From: Hordeum vulgare subsp. vulgare | Lineage: Eukaryota > Streptophyta > Magnoliopsida > Poales > Poaceae | Reading direction: 5' to 3' | Assembly (NCBI RefSeq): GCF_904849725.1 | Contig: NC_058521.1 | Coordinates: forward strand, 100,674,244 to 100,738,243 | Length of the DNA stretch: 64,000 bases | Shown here: piece after piece, positions 9,660 through 21,139 of the stretch | Layout of the letters: each line of letters starts with the position of its first letter | Position numbering within the stretch: position 1 is the stretch's first letter | Program-made: the position numbers and the translations under genes | The notes under the pieces: model-generated | Seen by the model: only the letters and a program-made list of their open reading frames with translations | Told to the model about the DNA's origin: nothing | The model's database searches: none

Positions 9660-12185
9660 ATGTTGACTGCAGGCATGTTTAAGGTGACTGCAGCCTGTCT
9701 TACCTTCGAAGGAAAGAACTTTCCCTTTTGGAAGAACAAGATGCAAATGCATCTACAAGCTATTGATAATGATCTCTGGTATATTGTGGAACATGGCGTC
9801 CCCATCATCTCTGCTAGTGTCTCTGCTGCTGATGTGAAGAAATTCAAGCAACTCGATTCTCAAGCAAAGAATATCATCTGTGGCCATCTGAGCCCAGGCC
9901 AGTTTGGAATAGTGAGTGATTTGGGCTTTGCAACACTGATCTGGGGGAGACTATGCAAAGTAAATGAAGGAGTATCAACCCAGCGTGACTCTCGTGTTGA
10001 TATTCTTCGCAATCTCTTCAATCGCTTCAAGAGGCATGACAATGAAAGCTGCCAAGACACCTTTGATCGCCTCACTAACATATCAAATGAACTGCAAGCA
10101 CTGGGAGCTCGAGACATTACTGATCACGAAGTTGTGAAGAAACTGCAAAGATCTATGGACTCTTCATTTGATACTTTAGTTCTGATGATTCAAGAAAGAC
10201 CAAACTACAAGATGCTTGATCCAGCTGATATACTCGAAAGACTCAATACTCATGAATTCCAGCTAGAAGAAAAGAAAGATCTATATGGACCAAGCTATTC
10301 CAGACCACGTGCACTGAAGGCTAGAGCAATTTCCTCATCTGAAGAAGAAGACTCAGATGACAACATTGGTGACCCTGAAGAATTTGGGCAGGAGCTTGCA
10401 ATGCTCGTGAGGAAATTCCAAAGGTTTACACGACGTGGCCAGTTTGGTAAATCTTCAAGAAGAGACATGAGGAAATCAGAATCTTCTTCTGAGGACTACA
10501 AGAAAAGAACCTGCCACAAATGCAAGAAATCAGGTCATTACATTGCTGATTGTGAATCAAAGAAGAAGAAATACAAGGATGACAGTTCTGATGACTCGAA
10601 GAAGAACTCTTCAAAATCCTCATCTTCAAAGCCCTCATCGCACAAGAAGACTAGTTTTAGAAAGGCTCGGGCACTTATTGGCAAGGAAATGGACTCCGAG
10701 GCAGAATCAGAAGAATGTGATAAAGAAGAGGGTTCTGATGAAGACTCAGAATCCGGACAGGCTAGTCTTGCACTAGCAACCACCTTCGTCAGCAAGTCAA
10801 TCTTCAACCTTGAAGAAGATGATAACACCATCCACACTGATGACTATGTTGATGACTTCGCTCCAACCTATTGCCTCATGGCAAAAGGTTCAAAGGTACC
10901 GAATGATGCTTCCTCCTCTGATTCAAGTGACTATGAACCTGATGGTTATAAAAAACCCAGTTACAGTAAACTTGCTATCATTGCCACTAAACAACAAACT
11001 GCCATGGAAAAGCTTCATAAACTGCTAGATAGAAGTGATGATCTGTTGAATGATGAAATGAATCTTACCCAAATCCTCACTGAAGATGTGAAAAGTCTTC
11101 AGTCTAGATTTGATAATCTTCAAGATCGTTATGATACACTCCTCGCTGATCATGAGAAACTTTCCTATGAATTTCTTCAAAGGAAGCTTGATCTAGGGAA
11201 GCAGAGGATTTCTCATGATGATCTTCGTATGGAAAATGATTCATTACTAGCTCAACAGATCAGCGCTGCTCAAGCTGAATTCATTCCTCCATGTCTTAAA
11301 TGCATTGAACGCGAAACTGCTAATTCTTCACCAGAATCATCAAATGCTTCTATTTCTACAAATTCTTCAACTGCACCTGTAGTGCCTATTTCCTTACTTG
11401 AGGAAAACACAAATGTTACTGATGAAAATGCAGAGTTGAAGGAATTGTATGTGACAGGCATATACAAAAGTCTCAAAGGACATCAAACCCTTTGTGATGT
11501 GCTCAAAAAGCAGATCTTGAACAGGAACCCGAGGAAAGAAGGAATTGCCTTTGAGAGGAAATTAAATGCTGACGGATCATATTGGAAACCTGAGCAGTAT
11601 CCCAAAACCTCATGGGATGCTGCTACTGGGCCTCCTTTTGATCCATCCAATCTAACTGGCTTTTCATGTGAATTATCCTACTCCTCAGATGAGTCATTTG
11701 ACTCCAATTATAAACTGTTAAAAAATCAGTCTGGTGAAGTATTTGCTCGATATGTTGGAACTAACTGCAGGAATGGTTCTCCCTTGAGGAAAATCTGGGT
11801 TCCCAAAAGCTGTCTTAAAAATCTTCAGGTGAATGTCCTCATGACACCACCGAAGAAGAATGTGAACCCCAGATCAAATTCCTCAGGAGGACCAAAGTCT
11901 TCAAGAGGATCAAAATCCTCAACTGGTCAAAATTATGATCGTACCCGTGCTAATGCGTCTAACATGCAGGGAAACTACAAGGAATATGAATATGAGCGTT
12001 ACTCTTCAAATCATTATGTTCATAAATCCTCAAACCAGTTCTTTGCATATTCATATGAGTACTTTAACCCCCCTACTGTTAAGAGAAGTGCATTAGCTTC
12101 AATGCCACCTTTCTCATATGGTGCTCGCAGGATGATGAATGCTTTACCACCCCTTCAGATGTGGGTGGTGAAGAAATCGAACTAA
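9660..12185 (+). CDS. gag: Sirevirus Gag
   Basis: An uninterrupted 841-residue frame beginning 55 bp after the primer site. The N-terminal half has the copia Gag layout (FEGKNFPFWKNKMQMHL, then a helical region to about residue 210). A serine, lysine and acidic region surrounds a CX2CX4HX4C zinc knuckle at residues 285-298 (10512-10553). The C-terminal part has coiled-coil-like leucine spacing (about residues 440-540) and ends QMWVVKKSN. Sirevirus Gags are longer than ordinary copia Gags, which agrees. It should assemble the cytoplasmic particle and bind the element RNA. The first ATG is taken as the start; an alternative is the second methionine at residue 6. The first 520 bp are repeated at 22606. 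Confidence 0.88.
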   Translation: MLTAGMFKVTAACLTFEGKNFPFWKNKMQMHLQAIDNDLWYIVEHGVPIISASVSAADVKKFKQLDSQAKNIICGHLSPGQFGIVSDLGFATLIWGRLCKVNEGVSTQRDSRVDILRNLFNRFKRHDNESCQDTFDRLTNISNELQALGARDITDHEVVKKLQRSMDSSFDTLVLMIQERPNYKMLDPADILERLNTHEFQLEEKKDLYGPSYSRPRALKARAISSSEEEDSDDNIGDPEEFGQELAMLVRKFQRFTRRGQFGKSSRRDMRKSESSSEDYKKRTCHKCKKSGHYIADCESKKKKYKDDSSDDSKKNSSKSSSSKPSSHKKTSFRKARALIGKEMDSEAESEECDKEEGSDEDSESGQASLALATTFVSKSIFNLEEDDNTIHTDDYVDDFAPTYCLMAKGSKVPNDASSSDSSDYEPDGYKKPSYSKLAIIATKQQTAMEKLHKLLDRSDDLLNDEMNLTQILTEDVKSLQSRFDNLQDRYDTLLADHEKLSYEFLQRKLDLGKQRISHDDLRMENDSLLAQQISAAQAEFIPPCLKCIERETANSSPESSNASISTNSSTAPVVPISLLEENTNVTDENAELKELYVTGIYKSLKGHQTLCDVLKKQILNRNPRKEGIAFERKLNADGSYWKPEQYPKTSWDAATGPPFDPSNLTGFSCELSYSSDESFDSNYKLLKNQSGEVFARYVGTNCRNGSPLRKIWVPKSCLKNLQVNVLMTPPKKNVNPRSNSSGGPKSSRGSKSSTGQNYDRTRANASNMQGNYKEYEYERYSSNHYVHKSSNQFFAYSYEYFNPPTVKRSALASMPPFSYGARRMMNALPPLQMWVVKKSN

Positions 12186-12407
12186 TCACTTCTGCAGGAC
12201 AGGTCTCCAGATGAAAATCATCATCTGAAGAATTTGTTGGAGACCTGAGGAAATGCCTGATAGGACGCAAGCTAATGTTGATGAAATAGAAATATTTCAC
12301 ACGTCCTTATAATTCTGTTGTGATGAAATTCTTATCTGATGAAATTGAGATCATATTCTTCAAATCTGAAGCATATGAGATGGTAAGCTGTACTAATTCA
12401 TCTGCAG
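12186..12407 (+). other. gag-pol junction with intron-like signals
   Basis: Between the gag stop and the protease frame lie about 75 codons with several stops. The stretch 12203-12407 starts GT after CAG, ends TACTAATTCATCTGCAG (branch-site consensus plus AG), and would join a frame ending ITSAGQ to the protease frame starting DDKPKNTEW. A GGTAAG also occurs at 12382. It may be a real intron controlling pol expression, or simply decayed sequence; RNA reads would decide. Confidence 0.35.
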
Positions 12408-15400
12408 GATGACAAACCCAAGAATACTGAGTGGGTTCTTGATAGTGGCTGCACACATCACATGACTGGTGATAAAAGCTTGCTGATGAATATGCCACTA
12501 ACTCCATCACCTCTGAAGAAAATCACATATGCTGACAAAGGTAAAAGCAAGGTATTGGGACTTGGCAAAGTGGCTATTTCCAAGGATAGGCATATGGACA
12601 AAGTGATGCTTGTTGATTCCCTTGGTTTTAACCTCATGTCAGTCTTGATGCTTTGTGATCTTGATATGATTGTTATCTTTGGTAGATATAGATGTGTAGT
12701 CATCATGGAATCTGACAGATCCAAAGTCTTCGAAGGTGTAAGAAGAGGGGATTTGTGCATTGTTGATTTCTCTACAGGTCCTCAACAAGCCACTTGCTTA
12801 CTAGCAAAAACCTCAGAAGGATGGCTGTGGCACCGAAGACTAGGTCATGCAGGCATGAGGAATTTGCACACGCTTGCGAAGAAGAAGCATGTCATCGAAT
12901 CAGTCAAATTCCTCAAAGATCATCTCTGCGGTGCATGTGAATCTGGGAAAATGACCAGATCCAAGCATCCCTCGAAGACTATCATGACCATTACACGTCC
13001 ATTCGAATTGCTTCATATGGATTTATTTGGACCTACTCACTATTCCACACTAACCAATGCAACATCTTTATATGGCTTCGTCATAGTTGATGATTATTCC
13101 AGATATACATGGGTGCATATCATAGTGTATAAAACTGAAGTGCAGGAAATCTTCAAACGATTTTCTTCAAGGGCCTCGACGAACTTTGGCATCAAGATCA
13201 AACATATTAGGAGTGATAATGGAACAGAGTTCAAAAACACTGGTCTTGATGATTATCTTGATGAACTTGGTATTACTCACGAATTATCTGCTCCTTATAC
13301 TCCTCAGCAGAATGGTGTCGTCGAAAGGAAGAACATGACTCTGGTTGAGATGGCAAGAACTATGCTTGAAGAATATCAGACTCCTCGTCGCTTTTGGTCT
13401 GAAGCAATCAACACTGCATGCCATATCATCAACAGGGTATATCTTCACAAATTCCTCAAGAAAACCTCGTATGAACTCCTCACTGATAAGAAACCCAATG
13501 TAAGTTATTTCAAAGTCTTCGGTGCAAAATGTTGGATTAGAGATCCTCACCATAGCTCAAAATTTGCACCTAAGGCACATGAAGGTTTTATGCTCGGTTA
13601 TGGAAAGGACTCGCACACCTATAGAGTCTTCAACAACTATCACAACAAAGTTGTTGAGACTGTAGATGTGCGGTTTGATGAAACTAATGGCTTGCAAAGA
13701 GAGCAATTGCCTTCTGATTCAGATAAGCTATCTCCTGAGGAAGCAATAAAGCTCAAACCTACTGAAGACATTGTCCCCACTGAGGAAATTGGTGAAGAAA
13801 CGATCCCCATCACTGATGAAAATCAAGAAGATGCTCCTGAGGAAATTGCACCAGAACCACTTCCTCAGCCCAGGCGAAATCCTCAACCAGCTCATCCGAG
13901 GATTGCAAATGAAGTAGAACTTCACAAAATCCTCAACGACATCAACGCGCCAGGTCCTCTCACTAGCTCAAAAGCTTCACACTTAGTTAACTTTTGTGGG
14001 CATTTTTCCTTTGTATCCATCACAGAACCCTCAAAAGTTGCTTAGGCTTTTCTGGAACCAGAGTGGATCCAAGCTATGCAAGACGAACTTCTTCAATTCA
14101 AGCTGAATGACGTATGGGAGCTCGTCAAACGACCAAATCCTCGCAAGCACAACATCATCGGCACCAAGTGGATTTTCCAAAACAAGCAAGATGAGGACAG
14201 TCAAGTGGTGAGGAACAAGGCACGACTTGTAGCCCAAGGCTACACCCAGGTTGAAGGAATAGATTTCGATGAAACTTTTGCACCTGTTGCTAGACTTGAA
14301 GCTATTCGAATACTACTTGCTTATGCTAATCATCATAACATCATCTTATATCAAATGGATGTGAAAAGTGCATTCCTCAATGGTAAGCTTGAGGAAGAAG
14401 TATATGTTGCTCAGCCCCCAGGTTTTGAGGATCCAAAGAATCTAGACAAAGTCTTCAGACTCAAAAAGGCTCTCTATGGTCTCAAGCAAGCCCCTCGGGC
14501 ATGGTATGATACATTGAAGGAATTCCTCATGAAGAAAGGCTTCAAACCTGGTTCACTCGATCCCACTCTTTTCACTAAATCCTATGATAATGAGCTATTT
14601 GTGTGTGAAATATATGTCGATGATATCATATTTGGCTGTACTGACAAACGATACAGTGATGAATTTGCTTACATGATGAGTGAAGAATATCAAATGTCTA
14701 TGATGGGGGAGCTGAAATTCTTTTAGGTCTTCAAATTCGTCAACAACGCAATGGAATCTTCATATCATAGGAGAAATACCTCAAGGATGTTCTGAGGAAA
14801 TTCGACATGCATGAATGCAAAGGTGCCAAGACTCCAATGCCTACCAACGGCCACCTCGGCACTGATGAAAATGGTAAAGATTTCGATCAGCAGGTATATC
14901 GCTCTATGATTGGCTCTTTATTGTATCTATGTGCATCTAGGCCAGATATAATGCTTAGTGTTTGCATGTGTGCACGTTTTCAAGCAAAACCGAAGGAATC
15001 ACACCATAAGGCTGTGAAGCATATTCTTCGATACTTAGCTCACACACCAACACTAGGATTATGGTATCCCAAGGGCTCAAATCTTCATCTGGCAGGGTAT
15101 TCTGATTCTGACTATGCTGGTGATCGTGTGGATTGCAAGTCAACATCTGGTACATGTCATTTCCTCGTAAGATCACTAGTCTACTGGTCCTCAAATAAGC
15201 AGAACTGTGTTTCACTCTCCACTGCCGAAGCTGAGTACATTGCTGCTAGTTCATGCTGTGCTCAATTACTATGGATGAAGCAAACCCTCAAGGACTACGG
15301 CATCAACATGAAGAACGTGCCACTCTACTGCGACAATGAGAGTGCAATCAAGATTGCATACAACCCAGTAGAGCACTCGAAGACTAAGTACATCCATATT

Positions 15401-15565
15401 CGTCATCATTTTCTTCGGGACCATGTCCTCAAGGGCAATATCCTCATCGACCATGTGAAGACTGATGATCAACTGGCAGATATCTTCACTAAGCCCTTGG
15501 ATGAGAAAATATTTTGCAAGTTACGGTGTGAGCTAAATATCTTAGAATCTTCAAATGTTTTGTAA
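12408..15565 (+). pseudogene. pol: Sirevirus Pol: protease, integrase, reverse transcriptase, RNase H (broken)
   Basis: Domains in order: aspartic protease with LDSG at 12441-12449; integrase zinc region (HRRLGH and CGAC) and catalytic blocks HMDLFGP, VDDYSRY and IRSDNGTEFKN, with PQQNGVVERKN; reverse transcriptase from EPEWIQAM with intact YVDD at 14613-14624; and RNase H with DSDYAGD and AEAEYIAA, ending NILESSNVL. Lesions are a TAG at 14043-14045 between integrase and reverse transcriptase, a 1-nt deletion near 14724 just after GELKFF, and a TAG at 14768-14770. The catalytic residues I can see are intact, so decay is limited to three small changes. The product would be made as a polyprotein and mature in virus-like particles. 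Confidence 0.92.
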
Positions 15566-16231
15566 AAACATGCACACATCCTAACACTTTGCAAAATTGA
15601 TGACTTAGATGTGCAACACATGATGAATCGATTTTCTTCAACTAATGAAGAATATCACTCTGAATGTGAAGAAATCAACGAAGAAATTGATTCTCAGGGC
15701 CCTACGACAATTGTACGCGGCGTCTGTAATCAACATTCTTATATGGTGGGTCACGGCACCGCCCAATGTGAAATTCCTCAAGTTGATTTTCTTCAAATGT
15801 TCCATTTCCTCAAAATGTGTTTTTGTTCAAAACTGTTGTTCTTCATTGTGACGATTTATCACAAAATCCTCAAGTTACTTAAATCTTCAAAAACGCTTGA
15901 TGACTTTCGTTTGACTAGATAGACTATGATTTCAATTCCTCAACAACATTCACTTATAGCTATTTCTTCAAGTTGATATTTCTTCTAAGTGAATGTGATC
16001 GGACCCTACTTTCCCTCTATGCTATTCTCATCCAGTCTATTCGATTCTTCATATGCGTTCTACTTGAAACTTTGTTCAAAATCCTCACTGCGTCCTTGTC
16101 AGGTGATGATTTTGTAACAAAAATCCTCAAATCTTCAAAACTTGTTTGTTTAATGCACAGTAACTGAACCCCACTTCCCACGTTCGGATAACCATGATCT
16201 CCACTATCTCCACCGCCTTGTTCGGGAGCTA
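15566..16231 (+). other. Sirevirus spacer between pol and the third gene
   Basis: No gene is supported. The stretch is saturated with short CTTCA, CCTCA, TGAAG and GAGGAA words that also fill the rest of the element. Short open frames here have no recognisable content. Confidence 0.6.
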
Positions 16232-16312
16232 CACGTGTCCTGCGGAGACGTAGAGGCAGTGGCTGTTTGGTCTGAATTCTTCGCGCCAACAGTAACTGTA
16301 TGGCTATAAATA
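16232..16312 (+). promoter_or_regulatory. putative internal promoter: G-box and TATA box
   Basis: A CACGTG G-box at 16232-16237 in ACACGTGTCC context is followed about 70 bp later by a TATA box, TATAAATA, at 16305-16312. A TTCGCGCC word lies between them (16280-16287), resembling an E2F-type site. Just downstream come CACCAAACCCTAGCG and a GC-rich CGCCG leader, as in many grass genes. This lies between pol and the third gene, where a copia element normally has no promoter. Confidence 0.55.
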
Positions 16313-16926
16313 TGTCCTTATCCCCCTCGGCAAACACTTCTTCGCCCCATCGCTCTCCTGCTACAGCAAAAAGCACCAAACCCTAGCGCCACCGCTGGAA
16401 GTCTCATCGCCGGCGAAGAAGAGCTTCACTGCCTCGACTTCTCCGTCGCCGGAACCACGCCGGAGTCGAACCATCTTCGTCCGCCGCCGCCGTAGACGTC
16501 CTCTGCTGCCGGGTTAGGGCGCATTGGACACGCGACCGAAGAGCTTCTCCACACACCTTTTCTGTGTTCTTCGTGCGTACCTTCCAGGGTAAATAAAAAT
16601 CCCATTTTTACAGCAAGATAGATCTACTATTTTACATCTCCTATGTGAAATCTGTTTTTCCTCAAGAATCGATATGCACTTGATTCCTCAAACACTGCCT
16701 ATCACCACACCATTGATGAACTTCACTAAGCATCTAAGATTTTCATGAGATTCCTCAATTGTGCGAATTTTCGGATCTGTACAACTCTGGAACCCAAGAA
16801 CAGTATGCTTAGGCAAATTCCTCAACCACTCGTTAAGTTCCTCAACTGTCAAACTTTTTCATTTTCTTCAAATCTGAGAACGCATATGACCTCTCCAAAT
16901 TCCTCGCAACTATACTCTGTTCACAG
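16313..16926 (+). other. putative 5' leader with a 338-nt leader intron
   Basis: A GC-rich leader runs to about 16588. A candidate intron begins GTAAATAAAAAT at 16589, is T- and A-rich, and ends TTCACAG at 16926, eight bases before the first ATG of the third gene (16935). The sharp change from GC-rich leader to AT-rich interior supports an intron. It was not tested with RNA data. Confidence 0.45.
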
Positions 16927-16934
16927 GTACACAC

Positions 16935-19900
16935 ATGTCAGCTGATGAATCTCTCGGTTCTCATCACATTAACTCATTTGTAGTATTTCTTGAAGAAAAT
17001 CTTCAAGTCTCATCAGAATCCTCAAGAGTTCAATCTCATCAGCAAAATCCTCAGCTGAAGATAATGGAGAATGAGAGAAAGCAGAAGGGAGGAAAGAAAC
17101 TTGAGCAGAGCACAACTGTGGATATCCCTAAGGATATTTACTTGGACTATTGCACACCTAATGAAAATGAAACAATGGCCAAGAGAAAGATTCGGCTGCA
17201 GAAGATAGAACGCCGATGGGCTAAGGAATGGAAGGAATACAGGTTTGTAACTGCCAAGTATGCGAAGAAATTCGCCCTGAAGCCTCCTGGCAAACGGGCC
17301 CCACTTGAGGCTCATCAAGAAGCACATCCTTCAAGCCTCAAGACCGTTGATGATTATCCGGATGAGAAGGCCAAGCATTTGGCTAAGCTCAAGAGGCAGG
17401 CAGATGCTGCAGTGAGGAAATTCAATGAATCCTCAGCTGCTGCCTCAACTGAAGCTACTTCCTCTGCCGCTGAGACCTCTGGTTCAGCAATTCCTCAACC
17501 ACAGTCTGTGCCGTCAAACCAAGGGCTCCAAAGCCTCAAGAGAAGTCTGCTCTGGCATCAGTTACAAAACCCTCAGCACCACCACCAAAGCCTCAAGAGA
17601 TACCAGTACAGAAGCCAGTCATGAAGCCACTGACCGCCACCTCCAGCTCCTCACTCCCGGCTGCAACCAGCTCGGAGATAAAGTCTTCACCACCTCCTGT
17701 GAAGACTGAGGTGTCTGCTGAAAGAGAAAATCTGCCAAGCCCCAGCAAAATCACCACAGTCCCGTCTACATCAGAGGGCAGTGATGATTATGATGATCAA
17801 ACCCTACAAGCAATGATCAGAAACAAGCAGGAAAGGGTAGCTCAAGCATCAGGAAGCGCCATTCCTCTGTCCGTGGACCCCAAGGTCCTCCTACACTACA
17901 TAAACATCTGGTATGAGGACCCAAATACTCCACTTGATGATTTGAAACTTCCCCTGGCATCAGCCACATGGTGGCCACTTTCATCAATGAAGCCAAGTGG
18001 AAAGAACAACAAGCCAAGCAGGCCAAGGTTGCGAAGCTTAAAAAGGAGAAATTCCTCAAGCAGAATCTCCTCAGCTTGACGCCTGATGCACTGGTGTCAA
18101 CACAGGCTGAGCTGAAGAATTTGACTGATAAGTACTCCAAGCTGTCACATCGTCAGAGTCTCAAGAGCAATTTCATCAAGCTGGCCACTAAAGCTGTTGA
18201 TGACTACAACAAGAAGGCTGCACCTCCAGCACCAACTCTCCAACCCTTGATTGAAGAGCCAACTGATGAATCTCCTCAAGCTGAGGAAACTCCTCAAGAT
18301 GAGGAAATACACCAAGAAAGCCGCGTGGATGTACCGGCTATTGAAGAAATCACCATGGAAAATCTAGCTGATGAACCTGCTGCAGCTGGTGAGACCGCCC
18401 CTGACCCAGCTGCTTCATCAAAGCAAGCTGATGACTCTGCTCCAGCTGGTTCCTCAAAGCCAGCTGAAGAATCTGTCGAGAGAACCCCTTCACCAAAAGC
18501 TTCAAAGGTGAAGAAGATGACTCCGTCTGCATCAGACGTGAAGAAAACCAGGGCTGCTAAGAAGGAAGCCAAAAAGAGAAAGGCCTCCTCAGCAGAAGAA
18601 GAAACAGAGGCCAAGCGCCTCAAAGCGCTTGAAGATACTGCTCCACTTGACCCTGTGCCCCTCAATGTCGCTCCGTCTTATGAAATGGTCATCCTTGCAG
18701 ACCAAGAGAAAGGGACAAATGAGGAAATGAAGGATGCCACATCTGAGGAACACACTGACGAAGAAATTCGTATTGATGACAGTCTTCAGCCCTCCATTCC
18801 TCAGGAAGTAACTGCACAAGGATCACCTGCACCAGCAGATGAAAATGCCTCTGTCACCAAGCCAGCTGAGGAAGAGCAAAGTGAAATTCCTCAAGCTGAT
18901 GAAATTCAAAGTCCTGAGAAAAATCCTCAAGATGAGGAACAAGCTGACCCAACTCCTCCACCTGAGAAAGATGATCCTATTCCTCAGCCTGATGCCCAAC
19001 CAGAGCAAGCTCCTCAGCCTGATGCCCAGCAAGAGCAGGCTCCTCAGCCTGAAGACCTAGCTGATGAAATTCCTCATCCCGAGGACAATGATGAGGAAAA
19101 TGCACCTGGTCAAGACAATGCCTTCGTCATGCTCAACTCCGAGACTGCAATTGTTGTCTCCCCTCCTGTTCCTCAGCAAAATCTTCACCCAGTTCAGCGT
19201 CAGCCATTCTCTAAGCGACCACAGTTTCAAAAGGAGAATTTCTTTGAAGAGCGCATGTACTTCATTGGAGATAATCCCTATGACAAGCCTCAAATGAGGC
19301 ATTTGAAGTTTTGGAAGAGGACACAGCTGAATTACTATGCCTCTGTGCTGTGTGGCAGAAACAAGATATTCCAGCACAGGCATATTCCTCACGTTGAACT
19401 TGAAGCAATACCGTGCCTAGCTCCAGTCCTCAATGTACTCCATGACGCTGGTCTGCTGCCAATGTGCTCCTACATCTCTGATTGGAACAGTGAGCTCATT
19501 CTTCAGTTTTATGCCACTCTTCACATATCTGGCAACCCTGAAGACATTAACACCTGGGTGTTTGACTGGATGACACAAAACACTCACTACAAAGCTCCTG
19601 CTACTGAGCTCCTCCGTGAACTGCCTGTGCCAATTCCCTCAGAGGAGGCTGTGAAGCTTTACGGTGAGCGTGAGCTGCCCAACGGGATGATGGAAGTCCT
19701 CATGAAGCCTTTGGCTGAAGGACAATCACCGAGAAAAACCTTCCTCGTCCATGAGCTCAAATATACACCAAGGTCTGTCTACAGAATCCTCTGCACTGTG
19801 CTCGCACCGATCAAAGGCCATGATCATGAAGAAGATGTCGTAGGCATCATGAAGAATATCCTCTTCAACATCATCCATGGTATTCCTATCAACATCCATG

Positions 19901-20616
19901 ATTTCTTCTTGAGGACTTTGGCCAACAATGCTATGTGTCCATTTGATCACAAGCTATATGCCCCATGGATCATGAGATTCATCAGGACAAGGACATGCAT
20001 CAACTTCCACGCTGATTTCCAAAACCATGTTGGTTATATGCCTCCCATCCGGGTCAACAAGAAGACTTTCAAGCCCATTGAAGGAAAAGGAAAGTCAGTG
20101 ATTGATGAAGGCAGTAGGCCCCTTGATGGCCAGTTCAGAGAGCCAGAAGCTTATTCTTCATGGGATGATACTAAGACTCGCCCGGCAAGCCCCGTTCCTC
20201 CTCGCGTGATGAATACGAGAGAGCTCCTCCTTAGTCTTCACCAGAAGGTGGATCGCAATCACAAGTGGGTCAAATGCCAGTTTGGCGCCATTGTGAAAAC
20301 CCTCACTGAAACACAGAACTCTGTGAAGCTTAACCATCACTATCTGCATGAGGTTTTTGATCGCACCTGGGCTACACTTGCACATCTGAAGACCCAGACA
20401 AAGCTTGATGAAATGGACTTTGAGCGAGACTTTGACTGGTCGTGGCCTCCCAAGAAGAAGTTCAGGCCCATTCCAGTTCCAGACCTTGAAGACAATTCCT
20501 TTTCTTCATTCCGCACTGCTGAAACTGATGAAGAACAGCTCGACACTGCTACCGGTCCAAGGAATAAGACTACTCCCAAGAAGCATCACACCTCTTCATC
20601 AACCGCCAAGAAGTGA
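16935..20616 (+). pseudogene. Sirevirus third gene (env-like position), two frameshifts
   Basis: About 1,225 codons spread over three frames by two apparent 1-nt deletions, near 17520 and 17955. Layout: lysine-rich N-terminus (MENERKQKGGKK at 17064 is an alternative start); proline, serine and alanine-rich linker; a coiled-coil stretch (KWKEQQAKQAKVAKLKKEKF); a basic cluster at about 18536-18590 (KKTRAAKKEAKKRK) that resembles a nuclear localisation signal; an acidic proline and glutamine-rich region with tandem repeats; and a globular C-terminal part from about 19230 that resembles the putative plant transposon protein domain. I see no signal peptide or membrane segment, so an envelope role is not supported. 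The reason for its own promoter and its function are unknown. Confidence 0.72.
18982..19071 (+). repeat. 30-bp tandem repeat encoding PQPDAQ units
   Basis: Three units starting CCTCAGCCTGA at 18982, 19012 and 19042, each coding for a decamer close to PQPDAQxEQA. The third unit has diverged. This is a length-variable, disordered, acidic part of the third protein. Confidence 0.8.
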
Positions 20617-20670
20617 AGTCTTAACGGGCGTTAGTCCTCAGTTTGTCCGTTTTTTGTCACTTGATGACAA

Positions 20671-21137
20671 AGGGGGAGAAACTTGAGAGTTAGTCTTCAA
20701 GCGGGATATTTTGGGGCTTATGAACTATATTTAAGTTAAAACTCTTGGCTCTTTTGAAGTTTTTATGTAATGAGTTGTAACTTAAGCCCGATGGTACTCT
20801 GACGCTTTTGAACATTTTTCTTCGCATGCTTATTCCTCAAGTTTTAATGCACGCATGCTGGAATTCGTCAGATACCATTTGTCATCATGCATCTTCATTT
20901 TCTTCATACGATATGTTACATGTATGCATGATTTACAAGACTCAGGGGGAGATCTCCATGATATATATCATCAATGTGCATTTGATGTGAAAAGGAAAAT
21001 CCTCAAGATATGCACATCTTCAGGGGGAGTCTCTCTGAATCTTGATTTCAAATTCCTCAAATGAGTATTTACATTTCATATTTTTGATCCCTGTTGAAGA
21101 CTTAACCTAATTGTCATCAACCACCAAAAAGGGGGAG
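20671..21137 (+). promoter_or_regulatory. multiple polypurine tracts
   Basis: AGGGGGAG occurs at 20671, 20944, 21022 and 21130. The last lies directly before the LTR and should prime plus-strand DNA. The upstream copies are spare or ancestral tracts; repeated tracts of this kind are reported for Sireviruses. Confidence 0.75.
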
Positions 21138-21139
21138 AT

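Noticed and set aside
16017..16379. 120-codon minus-strand frame over the internal promoter
   Set aside because: Opposite strand to all Sirevirus genes, no domain, and its end overlaps the TATA and leader region of the third gene.
16935..20616. Calling the third Sirevirus gene an envelope glycoprotein
   Set aside because: No signal peptide, membrane helix or glycoprotein features are visible; only its position matches the env-like label.
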